This document shows, one piece after another, positions 17,990 through 27,058 of a stretch of DNA of 64,000 nt. The translations under genes and the position numbers were made by a program. Within the stretch, counting starts at the first letter, position 1, and each line of letters begins with the position of its first letter. The stretch comes from Halomonas salipaludis (lineage in GTDB: Bacteria; Pseudomonadota; Gammaproteobacteria; Pseudomonadales; Halomonadaceae), in assembly GCF_002286975.1 (NCBI RefSeq), contig NZ_NSKB01000005.1:434001-498000 (forward strand), given 5' to 3'. The notes below the pieces were generated by a model that was given only the letters and a program-made list of their open reading frames with translations, did no database searches and was not told where the DNA came from.

Positions 17990-18982
17990 ATGACCCATGG
18001 GAGCAATAGCGCATGGCGGGTAGGCGTGCTCGTAGCCAGTCTGGGCTTATTGGCAGGGTGTGATGACGCTGCCAATGACCAGCAGGCGGAGGATGAAACC
18101 GGCACCTCGGGTGCTGACAGCGGCGAGCTGGCAGACTTGCTGGAGAGCGTTGAGAGCGGTGAGTCGACGCTGTCTATCAGCGGTGCTGTCACCTCCACGG
18201 GCGAATACACCACGGCGGATGACCCACGCTACGGCGGAGTCAGCAACGATGTCTTTCGGCCCGCCCGGGGGGGCGGTTCTTCCCGCAGTGGCAGCAATGC
18301 CGACGGGCCCTACGCCATTTCAATCTATACCGATGCCACTCACGAGGATGATCCCGACAATGTCGTACGCGCCTGGGTCACGCTGGTGTTGCCGCAAGGC
18401 GCCGAGGCGGGTAACCGCTATCAGGTGGCCGGCTTTTCCGATGCCGATGACGACCAGGTCCAGGCCCATGTCCGCGGTGACGGCATGGCCTGGACCTTCT
18501 CGCGTCAGGTCTCGGGCAGCGTTTATCTGGGCGAGCACTCTGATCGGGTCGGTGCCGCCTGGCAGCTGGAGGCCGCCGACGGGCGTGGCGAGGACGCAAG
18601 CCGGGTGGCAAGCGAGGGGGCGGTCAAGGATCTGCCGCTGACGCTGCAGTCCGAGGTGGAGTATGAGCTGACCGTCAATGGGGAAACCGAGTCCAGGTTG
18701 GCCCGTGTCACCAGCCGCGGCAGCATGCTGAACATTGGCCACGGGGTCTATCTCTACCTGCCGTCGGGCGCAACAGCGGGAAGTTATCCGGTCCAGGCAG
18801 GTCGCGATGATGACAGCGTGCGGGCTCAGTTCACTCGGCATGACGTCGATGAGGTCGACGGGGAGTTGACGTTGGCGGCCAACGGCGAGCGTTTCGACGC
18901 CGAGTTCAGCATCGATGCCAGCGGCGAGGATGATGTGCACCTGGCGGGTAACCTGCGCTGGTTCGCGCTGGAAGATGAATAA
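17990..18982 (+). CDS. Lipoprotein of unknown function
   Basis: The protein has 330 residues. MTHGSNSAWRVGVLVASLGL leads to the lipobox LLAG|C, so it should be lipid-anchored after cleavage. An acidic linker (DDAANDQQAEDETGTSGADS) follows. Two halves look alike: SISGAVTSTGEYTTADD.. GPYAISIYTDA and LTVNGETESRLARVTSRGSM, each ending in a pattern of the type V-LP-GA-AG-RYQVAG / YLPSGATAGSYPVQAG. This suggests an internal duplication of a beta-sandwich unit. Asp2 after the Cys would, by the E. coli rule, favour inner-membrane retention. It lies 61 bases after the membrane-protein gene. Confidence 0.8.
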   Translation: MTHGSNSAWRVGVLVASLGLLAGCDDAANDQQAEDETGTSGADSGELADLLESVESGESTLSISGAVTSTGEYTTADDPRYGGVSNDVFRPARGGGSSRSGSNADGPYAISIYTDATHEDDPDNVVRAWVTLVLPQGAEAGNRYQVAGFSDADDDQVQAHVRGDGMAWTFSRQVSGSVYLGEHSDRVGAAWQLEAADGRGEDASRVASEGAVKDLPLTLQSEVEYELTVNGETESRLARVTSRGSMLNIGHGVYLYLPSGATAGSYPVQAGRDDDSVRAQFTRHDVDEVDGELTLAANGERFDAEFSIDASGEDDVHLAGNLRWFALEDE

Positions 18983-19038
18983 CCCAGTGACCTGCTCGGT
19001 TGCTGCGTTGAAATGCCACATGAATGAGGAAAGCGACC

Positions 19039-19668
19039 ATGGATAACAAACGCACGCTTGGTATTGCGCTCTTGGGGAGTCTTCTGACGCTGCCGGCCAC
19101 CGCGACGGCGCTGGCCGATGAGGTGGTCGAGCAGATCGAACTGGGCCTCGATCTCTATCAGGAAGAGGACTATGGTGGCGCCATCGCCGAGCTGGAATTC
19201 GCTATCAACGATATCCGCAGCCTGGTATCCGGCCGCATCGCCGAGACCTTTCCCGAGCCCCCGTCGGGCTGGAGCGCCGAACAGGCCCAGTCAGCCGGAG
19301 GCGGTGGGGCAGCCGCCTTGCTGGGTGGCGGTGGGGCCATGCTCGAGCGCCAGTATCGCCAGGAGGGCGGTGACGGCCAGATGGAAGCGACACTGATGGT
19401 CGACAATCCCATGGTTCAGGGCATGGCGGCGATGTTCAATAATCCGGCACTGATTGCAGCCCAACCCGAGCTTGAGCGGGAGCGCATGGGGCGTGAGACG
19501 GCCATCGTCAAGTGGGAAGCTGATCGCTCCCGGGCCGAGGTCTCCCTGCTGTTGGATAGCCGCATCCTGATGCAGGTGACCGGGCAGAACCTGGACTCTC
19601 CGGACGTGGCGGTAGAGCTGCTGCGTGACTGGGACCTCGACGCTGTGCGGGAGCAGGCTGCACGCTGA
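19039..19668 (+). CDS. Small exported protein with a tetratricopeptide-like N terminus
   Basis: The protein has 209 residues. I start at MDNKRTLGIALLGSLLTLPA, with GAGGAAAG upstream, rather than at the ATG 15 bases earlier, because this gives a standard signal peptide (cleavage near ALA|DEV). The mature N terminus IELGLDLYQEEDYGGAIAEL reads like one TPR helix pair. A glycine-rich hinge (SAGGGGAAALLGGGG) follows, then a Met-rich segment (MVDNPMVQGMAAMFNNPAL). The C terminus is a beta-rich stretch. I recognise no enzyme motif. It closes the seven-gene same-strand run before a hairpin at 19716. Confidence 0.75.
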   Translation: MDNKRTLGIALLGSLLTLPATATALADEVVEQIELGLDLYQEEDYGGAIAELEFAINDIRSLVSGRIAETFPEPPSGWSAEQAQSAGGGGAAALLGGGGAMLERQYRQEGGDGQMEATLMVDNPMVQGMAAMFNNPALIAAQPELERERMGRETAIVKWEADRSRAEVSLLLDSRILMQVTGQNLDSPDVAVELLRDWDLDAVREQAAR

Positions 19669-19715
19669 GGTCTGTCGAGCGCTCGACACGATACGACGCA
19701 ACGAACCGCACATTA

Positions 19716-19735
19716 CGCCGGGGGCATCCCCGGCG
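19716..19735 (+). terminator. Candidate terminator after the vWA cluster
   Basis: CGCCGGGG and CCCCGGCG pair around a GCAT loop 47 bases after the stop codon. The following bases are not T-rich, so it would be a weak intrinsic terminator. Confidence 0.4.
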
Positions 19736-19964
19736 ATTCCTGCCTTCTGCAGTACAAGTCCCGCATATGATCAACGTTATTCAACGAACTTGCTCGAGGA
19801 AATGCGCTCTGAGGGGTAACGGGTCGCGTCGGGACGACTAGCGTTGAATCGGCGGCGTCCGGTATCCAACCAGCGCCGCCTAATTCTGTCTACGCTGATA
19901 GAGTCACCTCGCCCGGCAAGAGGTTCGACGCCGCCGCCGAGGGTCCGCGCTTAAGGAGGCTTCG
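19736..19964 (+). other. Leader region of the prkA operon
   Basis: There is no gene here. GGCGGCG (19851-19857) can pair with CGCCGCC (19874-19880), which is followed by taattct. TTAAGGAGG just before 19965 is a near-perfect ribosome-binding site. I could not identify a sigma-54 or sigma-70 promoter with confidence. Confidence 0.4.
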
Positions 19965-21887
19965 ATGAGCATCTTCGATCATGTGCAGAACCGCTACGAA
20001 CGTGTTCAGCAGGAAGAGATCAGCCTGCAGGAATATCTGGAACTGTGTCGCAGCGAGCCCACCGCTTACGCCACCGCCGCCGAGCGGATGCTGGTGGCCA
20101 TCGGCGAGCCCGAGGTGATCGATACCGCCAAGGACTCCCGTCTATCGCGGATTTTCTCCAACAAGGTGATTCGCCGCTATCCGGCGTTCTCCGAGTTCTA
20201 CGGCATGGAGGAGGCGATCGAGCAGATCGTCGCCTACTTCCGCCATGCTGCCCAGGGCCTCGAGGAGCGCAAGCAGATTCTCTACCTGCTGGGCCCGGTG
20301 GGTGGCGGCAAGTCGTCGCTGGCCGAGCGCCTCAAGCTGCTGATGGAGCGGGTACCGTTCTATGCCATCAAGGGCTCGCCGGTGTTCGAATCGCCGCTGG
20401 GACTGTTCTCTCCCGAGGAGGATGGCGAGCTGCTCGAGAAAGAGTACGGCATCCCGCGGCGCTACCTGAAGAGCGTGATGTCGCCCTGGGCGGCCAAGCG
20501 GCTCAAGGAGTACGGCGGGGATATCTCGCAGTTCAAGGTGGTCAGGCTCTATCCGTCGCGGCTCAACCAGATCGCCATCTCCAAGACCGAGCCCGGCGAC
20601 GAGAACAACCAGGACATCTCCTCGCTGGTGGGCAAGGTGGATATCCGCCAGCTCGAGCTCTACTCCCAGGACGATCCGGACGCCTACAGCTTCTCCGGCG
20701 GCCTGTGCAAGTCCAACCAGGGGCTGATGGAGTTCATCGAGATGTTCAAGGCACCGATCAAGGTGCTGCATCCGCTGCTGACCGCCACCCAGGAGGGCAA
20801 CTACAACCCCACCGAGGGCATGGGCGCGATTCCCTTCGACGGCGTGGTGCTGGCTCACTCCAACGAGAGCGAGTGGCAGGCGTTCCGCAACAACCGCAAC
20901 AACGAGGCCTTCCTCGACCGCGTCTACATCGTCAAGGTGCCCTACTGCCTGCGCGTCACCGAAGAGATCAACATCTACAAGAAGTTGCTCGAGCACTCGT
21001 CGTTGGCCGAAGCGCCCTGCGCTCCCGATACCCTGCGCATGCTGGCGCAGTTCTCGGTACTCTCGCGGCTCAAGGAGCCGGAAAACTCCAGCGTCTACTC
21101 CAAGATGCGCGTCTACGATGGCGAAAACCTCAAGGATACCGACCCCAAGGCCAAGTCGATCCAGGAGTATCGCGACTCGGCAGGCGTCGACGAGGGCATG
21201 GACGGGCTCTCCACGCGCTTCGCCTTCAAGATCCTCTCCAAGGTGTTCAACTTCGACAACCACGAGATCGCCGCCAACCCGGTGCACCTGCTCTACGTGC
21301 TGGAGCAGCGCCTCGAACAGGAGCAGCTGCCCAAGGAGGCCCACGAGCGCTACCTGCGCTATATCAAGGAGTACCTGGCACCGCGCTACGTCGACTTCAT
21401 CGGCAAGGAGATCCAGACGGCGTATCTGGAGTCCTACTCCGAGTATGGCCAGAACATCTTCGATCGCTACGTGACCTACGCCGACTTCTGGATCCAGGAT
21501 CAGGAGTATCGCGACCCCGAGACCGGCGAGCTGTTCAATCGCCAGTCGCTCAACGAAGAACTGGAGAAGATCGAGAAGCCGGCGGGCATCTCCAACCCCA
21601 AGGATTTCCGCCACGAGGTGGTCAACTTCGTGCTGCGCGCGCGGGCCCAGAACAACGGCATGAATCCCAGCTGGCAGTCCTACGAGAAGCTGCGCGGGGT
21701 AATCGAGCACAAGATGTTCGCCAACACCGAGGAGCTGCTGCCAGTGATCTCCTTCAATGCCAAGGCATCACAGGCGGATCAGCGCAAGCATGAGGACTTC
21801 GTGGCCCGCATGGTAGACCGCGGCTATACCGAGAAGCAGGTGCGCCTGCTCTCCGAGTGGTATCTGCGGGTTCGCAAGTCGCAGTAG
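19965..21887 (+). CDS. prkA: PrkA family serine protein kinase (YeaG)
   Basis: The protein has 640 residues, the usual PrkA length. An AAA-type N-terminal domain has Walker A GPVGGGKSS at 110-118. The family signatures FYAIKGSPVFESPLGLFSPE and the region around NPTEGMGAIPFDGVVLAHSN are present, and the C-terminal PrkA kinase-like part runs from about 390 to the end. It is cytoplasmic. In enterobacteria YeaG acts with YeaH in nutrient-stress responses. It leads a three-gene operon with YeaH (15 bases on) and SpoVR (23 bases further). Identification is secure; the client proteins are not known. Confidence 0.95.
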   Translation: MSIFDHVQNRYERVQQEEISLQEYLELCRSEPTAYATAAERMLVAIGEPEVIDTAKDSRLSRIFSNKVIRRYPAFSEFYGMEEAIEQIVAYFRHAAQGLEERKQILYLLGPVGGGKSSLAERLKLLMERVPFYAIKGSPVFESPLGLFSPEEDGELLEKEYGIPRRYLKSVMSPWAAKRLKEYGGDISQFKVVRLYPSRLNQIAISKTEPGDENNQDISSLVGKVDIRQLELYSQDDPDAYSFSGGLCKSNQGLMEFIEMFKAPIKVLHPLLTATQEGNYNPTEGMGAIPFDGVVLAHSNESEWQAFRNNRNNEAFLDRVYIVKVPYCLRVTEEINIYKKLLEHSSLAEAPCAPDTLRMLAQFSVLSRLKEPENSSVYSKMRVYDGENLKDTDPKAKSIQEYRDSAGVDEGMDGLSTRFAFKILSKVFNFDNHEIAANPVHLLYVLEQRLEQEQLPKEAHERYLRYIKEYLAPRYVDFIGKEIQTAYLESYSEYGQNIFDRYVTYADFWIQDQEYRDPETGELFNRQSLNEELEKIEKPAGISNPKDFRHEVVNFVLRARAQNNGMNPSWQSYEKLRGVIEHKMFANTEELLPVISFNAKASQADQRKHEDFVARMVDRGYTEKQVRLLSEWYLRVRKSQ

Positions 21888-21902
21888 GCCGAGGAGGTCG
21901 CC

Positions 21903-23183
21903 ATGACCTATTTCATCGATCGGCGAGCCAACGCCAAGCACAAGAGCGCGGTCAATCGGCAGCGCTTCCTCGACCGCTATCGCACGCATATCAAGCGTTC
22001 GGTGGAGGAAGCGGTCAACCGTCGCTCGATTACCGACATGGAGCGTGGCGAGAAGGTCTCGATTCCCGCCCGCGATATCTCCGAGCCGGTCTTCCAGCAC
22101 GGTCCTGGCGGTGAGCGCACCATCGTCGCCCCAGGCAACAAGGAGTTCGTCGAGGGCGACCGCCTGCGTCGCCCCGGCGGCGGTGGAGGTGGCGGTGCCG
22201 GTGAGGGCAGCGCCTCCAACCAGGGCGAGGGCATGGACGAATTCGCCTTCAGCCTGACCCGCGAGGAGTTTCTCGACTTCGTGTTCGATGGGCTGGAACT
22301 GCCGCACCTGGAGCGCAAGCAGTTGAAGGACCTCGATGAGGTGCGGCCGGTGCGCGCCGGGATCTCCCGCGACGGGGTCCCGGCACGCATCAACATCGTG
22401 CGTTCGATGCGCGAGGCCCATGCGCGGCGCATCGCCATGCGCGCGCCGATTCGCCGCGCCCTGCGCGAGGCCCAGGAAGCGCTTGACGCCGAGGAGCGCA
22501 AGGATGCCGTGCTGCGCAACCCGACGCGCATCGCTGAACTCAAGGCCGAGATCGAGCGCCTCGAGAAGCGCCTCGAGGCGGTGCCGTTCATCGATACCTA
22601 CGACCTGCGCTACAACAATCTCACCAATCAACCGCAGCCCTCCAACAAGGCGGTGATGTTCTGCATCATGGACGTCTCGGGGTCGATGACCCAGGCCCAC
22701 AAGGACATCGCCAAGCGCTTCTTCCTGCTGCTCTACCTGTTTCTCGAGCGCAACTACGAGAAGGTCGAGTTGGTCTTCGTGCGCCACCACACTGCGGCCA
22801 AGGAGGTCGACGAGGAGGAGTTCTTCTACTCCCGGGAGACCGGCGGCACCATCGTCTCCAGCGCGCTGACGCTGGTCGACGAGATCATCGCCGACCGCTA
22901 CCCGGCGGGGCAGTGGAACCTCTACGTGGCCCAGGCCTCGGACGGCGACAACTGGGACGACGACTCCACCACCTGCCGCGACCTGCTGCTCAAGTCGCTG
23001 ATGCCGCGGCTGCAGTACTTTACCTACGTCGAGATCACCCCCCACGCCCACCAGGCGCTATGGGAGGAGTACGAGACGGTGGCGGCGCGCTTCCCGTCGC
23101 GCTTCGCCATGCGTCAGATCGTCGAAGGCAACGATATCTATCCGGTGTTCCGTGAGCTGTTCAGGCGCCGCGAAGAGGCCTGA
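21903..23183 (+). CDS. yeaH: YeaH/YhbH family protein (DUF444), vWA-like
   Basis: The protein has 426 residues. The N terminus [20 protein letters not shown] is the family signature. A glycine-rich linker ([11 protein letters not shown]) follows at about 92-102. The C-terminal half is a von Willebrand A-like domain with MDVSGSM (MIDAS) and [14 protein letters not shown]. It is found with PrkA and SpoVR across proteobacteria and is thought to act in the same stress pathway. A GAGGAGG site lies upstream. Confidence 0.94.
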   Translation: MTYFIDRRANAKHKSAVNRQRFLDRYRTHIKRSVEEAVNRRSITDMERGEKVSIPARDISEPVFQHGPGGERTIVAPGNKEFVEGDRLRRPGGGGGGGAGEGSASNQGEGMDEFAFSLTREEFLDFVFDGLELPHLERKQLKDLDEVRPVRAGISRDGVPARINIVRSMREAHARRIAMRAPIRRALREAQEALDAEERKDAVLRNPTRIAELKAEIERLEKRLEAVPFIDTYDLRYNNLTNQPQPSNKAVMFCIMDVSGSMTQAHKDIAKRFFLLLYLFLERNYEKVELVFVRHHTAAKEVDEEEFFYSRETGGTIVSSALTLVDEIIADRYPAGQWNLYVAQASDGDNWDDDSTTCRDLLLKSLMPRLQYFTYVEITPHAHQALWEEYETVAARFPSRFAMRQIVEGNDIYPVFRELFRRREEA

Positions 23184-23206
23184 CGGCACCCCGGGGAGGA
23201 GATTGC

Positions 23207-24763
23207 ATGACATTACGCAAGCCTATCGCCAGCGGATCGGACTGGAACTTCGAGGTGCTCGACACCTTCGAGCGCGAGATCGCCCGGCTGGCCGACGAGT
23301 ATCGCCTCGACACCTATCCCAACCAGATCGAGGTGATCACCTCCGAGCAGATGATGGACGCCTACGCCAGCGTGGGCATGCCGGTGGGCTATCATCACTG
23401 GTCGTTCGGCAAGCAGTTCCTGGCCGTTGAGCAGGCCTACCGGCGTGGCCAGATGGGCCTGGCCTACGAGCTGGTAATCAACTCCGACCCGTGCATCGCC
23501 TATCTGATGGAGGAGAACACCCTGATGATGCAGGTGCTGGTGATGGCCCACGCCTGCTACGGTCACAACTCCTTCTTCAAGGGCAACTACTTGTTTCGCA
23601 CCTGGACCGACGCCTCCTCGATCATCGACTACCTGGTGTTCGCGCGAAAGTACGTCGCCGAGTGCGAGGAGCGTCACGGTGTGCAGGCGGTGGAGCAGCT
23701 GCTGGATGCCTGCCATGCGCTGCAGAACTACGGCGTCGACCGCTACAAGCGGCCCTCGCCGATCTCCGCCGCCGAGGAGGCCCAGCGCCAGAAGGAGCGC
23801 GAGGCCTACCTGCAGGCCCAGGTCAACACCCTGTGGCGTACCATCCCCAATCTCAGCGGCAGCGAGCCCGAAGAGGCGCTGCCGAATGACGACGACCCGC
23901 TCGGGCTGCATCAGCATCAGCGCTATCCGCCGGAGCCCCAGGAGAACCTGCTCTACTTCATCGAGAAGAATGCGCCGCTGCTGGCGCCCTGGCAGCGCGA
24001 GATCGTGCGTATCGTGCGCAAGTTGGCACAGTACTTCTATCCCCAGCGCCAGACTCAGGTGATGAACGAGGGCTGGGCGACCTTCTGGCACTACACCTTG
24101 ATGCATCGCATGTTCGACGACGGCCTGGTCGACGAGGGGCTGATGCTCGAGTTCCTGCAGTCGCACACTGCAGTGGTCAACCAGCCCGATTTCGACAGTC
24201 CCCTCTACGGCGGCATCAACCCCTACGCGCTGGGCTTCGCCATGTTCAGCGACATCAAGCGTATCTGCCAGTCACCCACCGACGAGGATCGCGAGTGGTT
24301 CCCCGACACCGCCGACAGCGACTGGTTGGAGACGTTGCACTTCGCCATGCGCAACTTCAAGGATGAGTCCTTCATCCAGCAGTTTCTGTCGCCCAAGGTG
24401 ATTCGCGATCTCAAGCTGTTCAGCGTGGTCGACGATGACCAGGAGGAGATGCTCGAGGTCAGCGCGATTCATGACGAGCGCGGCTATCAGCGGGTACGCG
24501 AGGCGCTCTCGGTACAGTACGCACTGTCGGTGCGTGAGCCCAATATCCAGGTCTATGCCGCCGATATTCGCGGCGACCGCTCGCTGACCCTACGGCATAT
24601 CCAGGATCGTCGCCGGCCGCTGGCCAAGAGCGTCTACCCGGTGATACGCCACCTTCACCAGCTATGGGGCTTCACCGTGAAACTGGAGTCGCTGGAGGAG
24701 GGCGAGGTGGTGCGCCGCTACCAGTGGCCGTTGCCCGAGGAGGGACGACGGGACTCGACCTGA
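23207..24763 (+). CDS. SpoVR family protein (YcgB)
   Basis: The protein has 518 residues. Family landmarks are VGMPVGYHHWSFGKQF, then MAHACYGHNSFFKGNYLF, MNEGWATFWHYTLMHRMFD and NPYALGFAMFSDIKRI, in that order. Its biochemical function is not established; in Bacillus the founding member affects spore cortex formation, but here the context is the proteobacterial PrkA-YeaH-SpoVR stress operon. GGGGAGGAG precedes the ATG. Cytoplasmic. Confidence 0.94.
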   Translation: MTLRKPIASGSDWNFEVLDTFEREIARLADEYRLDTYPNQIEVITSEQMMDAYASVGMPVGYHHWSFGKQFLAVEQAYRRGQMGLAYELVINSDPCIAYLMEENTLMMQVLVMAHACYGHNSFFKGNYLFRTWTDASSIIDYLVFARKYVAECEERHGVQAVEQLLDACHALQNYGVDRYKRPSPISAAEEAQRQKEREAYLQAQVNTLWRTIPNLSGSEPEEALPNDDDPLGLHQHQRYPPEPQENLLYFIEKNAPLLAPWQREIVRIVRKLAQYFYPQRQTQVMNEGWATFWHYTLMHRMFDDGLVDEGLMLEFLQSHTAVVNQPDFDSPLYGGINPYALGFAMFSDIKRICQSPTDEDREWFPDTADSDWLETLHFAMRNFKDESFIQQFLSPKVIRDLKLFSVVDDDQEEMLEVSAIHDERGYQRVREALSVQYALSVREPNIQVYAADIRGDRSLTLRHIQDRRRPLAKSVYPVIRHLHQLWGFTVKLESLEEGEVVRRYQWPLPEEGRRDST

Positions 24764-24804
24764 CACGCCCCGCCATGATCTCCCCGAACGGCGGCAAGAG
24801 ACAG

Positions 24805-24827
24805 AAAAACGCCGCACGAAGCGGCGT
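24805..24827 (-). terminator. Intrinsic terminator of the HiPIP gene
   Basis: On the minus strand a 7-bp stem ACGCCGC/GCGGCGT with a TTCGT loop runs straight into TTTTCT. On the plus strand the same hairpin may help end the spoVR transcript, but there it lacks a T run. Confidence 0.8.
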
Positions 24828-24852
24828 CTTGTGGCGCTGGAACCATGCTGTA

Positions 24853-25167
24853 TCAACCCATTTCGACCCACGATTGGCACCAGCCGGCCGGCTCGACACT
24901 GTTTTCCGGGAACAGCGAGCAGCCTTCATTGGCCTCGGTGTAGAACATGCAGTTGTCGCAGCGCTCGCCCTCTTCATAGGCAGGGTGATCGCTGGCGTCG
25001 CTGGCATCCTCCACGTAGTTGAGGGCCTCGGCCTCGGGGGCGCTCGGGTCCAGGCGCGGCAGGCTGTCGGCGAAGGCGCTCTTCGACAGAATGCCCGCAC
25101 CCAGCGGCAGGGCAGCCATGCCCAGCAGACTGTTACGCATGAAGTCACGACGACTCTGGTTAGCCAT
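24853..25167 (-). CDS. High-potential iron-sulfur protein (HiPIP)
   Basis: The precursor has 104 residues. A Tat signal (SRRDFMRNSLLGMAALPLGA) ends near AFA|DSL. The mature part holds the four cluster ligands Cys70, Cys73, Cys83 and Cys97 in the family spacing C-x2-C-x9-C-x13-C, with GWCQSW at the end. HiPIPs carry single electrons in the periplasm at high potential, often to a terminal oxidase. A caa3-type oxidase lies 2 kb away on the other strand, a plausible but unproven partner. AAGGAGA precedes the ATG, and a terminator follows the gene. Confidence 0.95.
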   Translation of the reverse strand: MANQSRRDFMRNSLLGMAALPLGAGILSKSAFADSLPRLDPSAPEAEALNYVEDASDASDHPAYEEGERCDNCMFYTEANEGCSLFPENSVEPAGWCQSWVEMG

Positions 25168-25509
25168 GGTATCTCCTTATCATCCTTTATTGGGGGCTTC
25201 GCTATGCCCTGCCAGGGGCGGCGAAGACTCCCTTCACGGTGCTTGAGGGCGACCCAGGGGCCGTCCATGGTCGGGCGGTGTCCGCCTCTATGAATGGGGG
25301 TAAGCGTTGGCTACCCCGCAGCGCAGGCCTCGAACATTGCGCGAGACTGGCGCTATCCTACAACGAGCGAGCCCGTCATCGACCTGTATGTGACAGTACC
25401 CACGCCGTGCAGTTCGCCCTCATGCTAGAGCATCTGGCCGGTGTTCCGCGAATCTGCGTCGAGATGTCGCGCCAGGCGCGGCGCCACACTATCGAATCAA
25501 GGAGAGATC
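25168..25509. other. Divergent intergenic region between HiPIP and ogt
   Basis: These 342 bases hold the ribosome-binding sites of both genes and must hold both promoters, but I found no convincing -35/-10 pair, operator palindrome or small gene. Short open frames here lack the codon pattern of the real genes. Confidence 0.4.
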
Positions 25510-25980
25510 ATGCGTTATACCCAGTTCGCCTCGCCGTTCGGCGAGATTCTGCTGGCCGGTGATCGACACGGCCTGACGCATCTGGTGCTGCTCGACGGCG
25601 AGGCGAGCCTCGAGGTCGGCGACGACTGGCAGCGCGACGATGCCGGCTTCGCCACCGCGCGTGACCAGGTGCTGGCTTATCTCGATGGGCGTCGGCGCAG
25701 TTTCAGTCTCGAGCTGGCGCCCCAGGGTAGCGACTTCCAGCGCCAAGTGTGGGCGGCACTGCTGCGCATTCCCTACGGTGCGACGCGCACCTACGGTGAG
25801 CTGGCCAAGCGGCTGGGAAGGGAAGGGGCGGCGCGCGCCATCGGCGCCGCCAACGGCGCCAACCCGCTGCCGCTGCTGATTCCCTGCCACCGGGTGGTGG
25901 CCGCCGACGGCCTGGGAAGCTATAGCGGCGGCGAGGCGCTCAAGGCGCGGTTGCTGGCGCTCGAGTCATCGCGGCAGTGA
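25510..25980 (+). CDS. ogt: Methylated-DNA--[protein]-cysteine S-methyltransferase
   Basis: The protein has 156 residues. It contains the acceptor motif PCHRVV with Cys126, the helix-turn-helix region (FQRQVWAALLRIPYGATRTY) and the GSYSGG loop near the C terminus. It removes methyl groups from O6-methylguanine in a suicidal transfer to its own Cys. The start with AAGGAGAG upstream gives the short Ogt/MGMT form with a compact N-terminal domain and no Ada regulatory domain. It is transcribed alone. Confidence 0.95.
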   Translation: MRYTQFASPFGEILLAGDRHGLTHLVLLDGEASLEVGDDWQRDDAGFATARDQVLAYLDGRRRSFSLELAPQGSDFQRQVWAALLRIPYGATRTYGELAKRLGREGAARAIGAANGANPLPLLIPCHRVVAADGLGSYSGGEALKARLLALESSRQ

Positions 25981-26066
25981 GCGGTGGCGCTTGGCGCCCG
26001 AGGCACCGCTGGGGTAGGGTGTTTGGCATAACGTCCTGACTCGAACTGCTACGCAAGGATGCCGCC

Positions 26067-26486
26067 ATGCCGTGGATCAAGTTCGTGCATATCGCCGCAC
26101 TGGTCTGCTGGTGCGGCGCCCTGCTTTACCTGCCAGCCCTGCTGATGGCCAGCGTGCGGCAGCGCGCCGATGGCGGCTTCGATCATGATGCCCCGCCGAT
26201 CCCTCGCTACCTGTTCAACAGTGCCGCCACCCCGGCGGCGCTGCTGGCCATAGCCTCCGGCACCCTGCTGTTCCTGGTTCACGGCCTCACCGGCGGCTGG
26301 CTGGTGCTCAAGCTTGCTTCAGTGGTCGGCATGGTGTTGTGCCATGCACTGTGTGGCTGGCTGATCCTGCGCGTCGAGCAGCAGCACTGGCGGGGGGTAT
26401 GGACGCTGAGCGCACTGATTGCCACGCTGGCGTCAGTGTTGATGTTGGCGGTCATCGCACTGGTGCTGGCCAAGCCGTTCGCCTGA
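26067..26486 (+). CDS. CopD/HemJ-like small membrane protein
   Basis: The protein has 139 residues in four predicted membrane helices. The opening WIKFVHIAALVCWCGALLYL resembles HemJ and CopD-family proteins, where the early His can bind heme. It is shorter and less conserved than true HemJ protoporphyrinogen oxidase, and it lacks a neighbouring heme gene, so I would not assign that enzyme. AAGGA precedes the ATG. It lies between ogt and a convergent DUF2231 gene. Confidence 0.65.
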   Translation: MPWIKFVHIAALVCWCGALLYLPALLMASVRQRADGGFDHDAPPIPRYLFNSAATPAALLAIASGTLLFLVHGLTGGWLVLKLASVVGMVLCHALCGWLILRVEQQHWRGVWTLSALIATLASVLMLAVIALVLAKPFA

Positions 26487-26539
26487 CGCCATTCATGAGG
26501 AGGCGCCGAATGCAGCACTCGCCAGGGATACGGCCGCGC

Positions 26540-27016
26540 TCAGTCGTCGACGTCGACCCCCACCGCATGCTCGTAGACCAGCTGGCCGCCGAGCCAGCCG
26601 GCCAGGGCGATCATCGCCGCGGTCATCAACGACAGGGCCAGCCCCCAGGGCAGCATGTCGCTGGGGTCGTCGAGCCGGAACAGCCAGTTGAGCGAGGCCA
26701 GCGAGAGCATCATCACGGCGATGATGGCGTGGCTCCAGCCGGTGATCAGGCGACGAATGCGCTTGACCGTGACCAGGTCGATGATGCCCGCGACGCTGGC
26801 GATCCAGCCGCCGAAGGCGCCGACGCCGGCCAGCCACAGGCTGGCACGGGCCCAGAAGGGATCGCCACTCAACAGATAGCCCAGGTCGCTGGCCACCAGC
26901 GCCATCAGCGCGGCCACCGGGAAGTGGATCATCACCGGATGCAGCGGGTGGCCGCCGAGAGAGACGCGACTCTTGATCGAACGCTGTGGAATCTTGGGGG
27001 AGGGGGGCTTGGCCAT
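26540..27016 (-). CDS. DUF2231 family membrane protein
   Basis: The protein has 158 residues. GGHPLHPVMIHFPVAALMAL is the DUF2231 signature, and four hydrophobic segments follow. I start at MAKPPSPKIPQRS, which has AAAGGA upstream; an ATG 48 bases earlier overlaps the divergent cytochrome oxidase leader. Members often lie beside respiratory oxidases and may bind heme, but a function is not established. It is divergent from the cox genes. Confidence 0.85.
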   Translation of the reverse strand: MAKPPSPKIPQRSIKSRVSLGGHPLHPVMIHFPVAALMALVASDLGYLLSGDPFWARASLWLAGVGAFGGWIASVAGIIDLVTVKRIRRLITGWSHAIIAVMMLSLASLNWLFRLDDPSDMLPWGLALSLMTAAMIALAGWLGGQLVYEHAVGVDVDD

Positions 27017-27058
27017 GGTCGCGTCCTTTGCGCCAGCGGTGCAGTAGGGGTATCTGGC

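Noticed and set aside
20045-21793. A 582-residue plus-strand frame inside prkA
   Set aside because: It is the alternative reading frame of prkA with an Arg-rich shadow composition.
24664-25293. A plus-strand frame of 209 residues overlapping the HiPIP gene
   Set aside because: The minus-strand HiPIP has a Tat signal, four spaced Cys ligands, a ribosome-binding site and a terminator; the plus frame has none of these.
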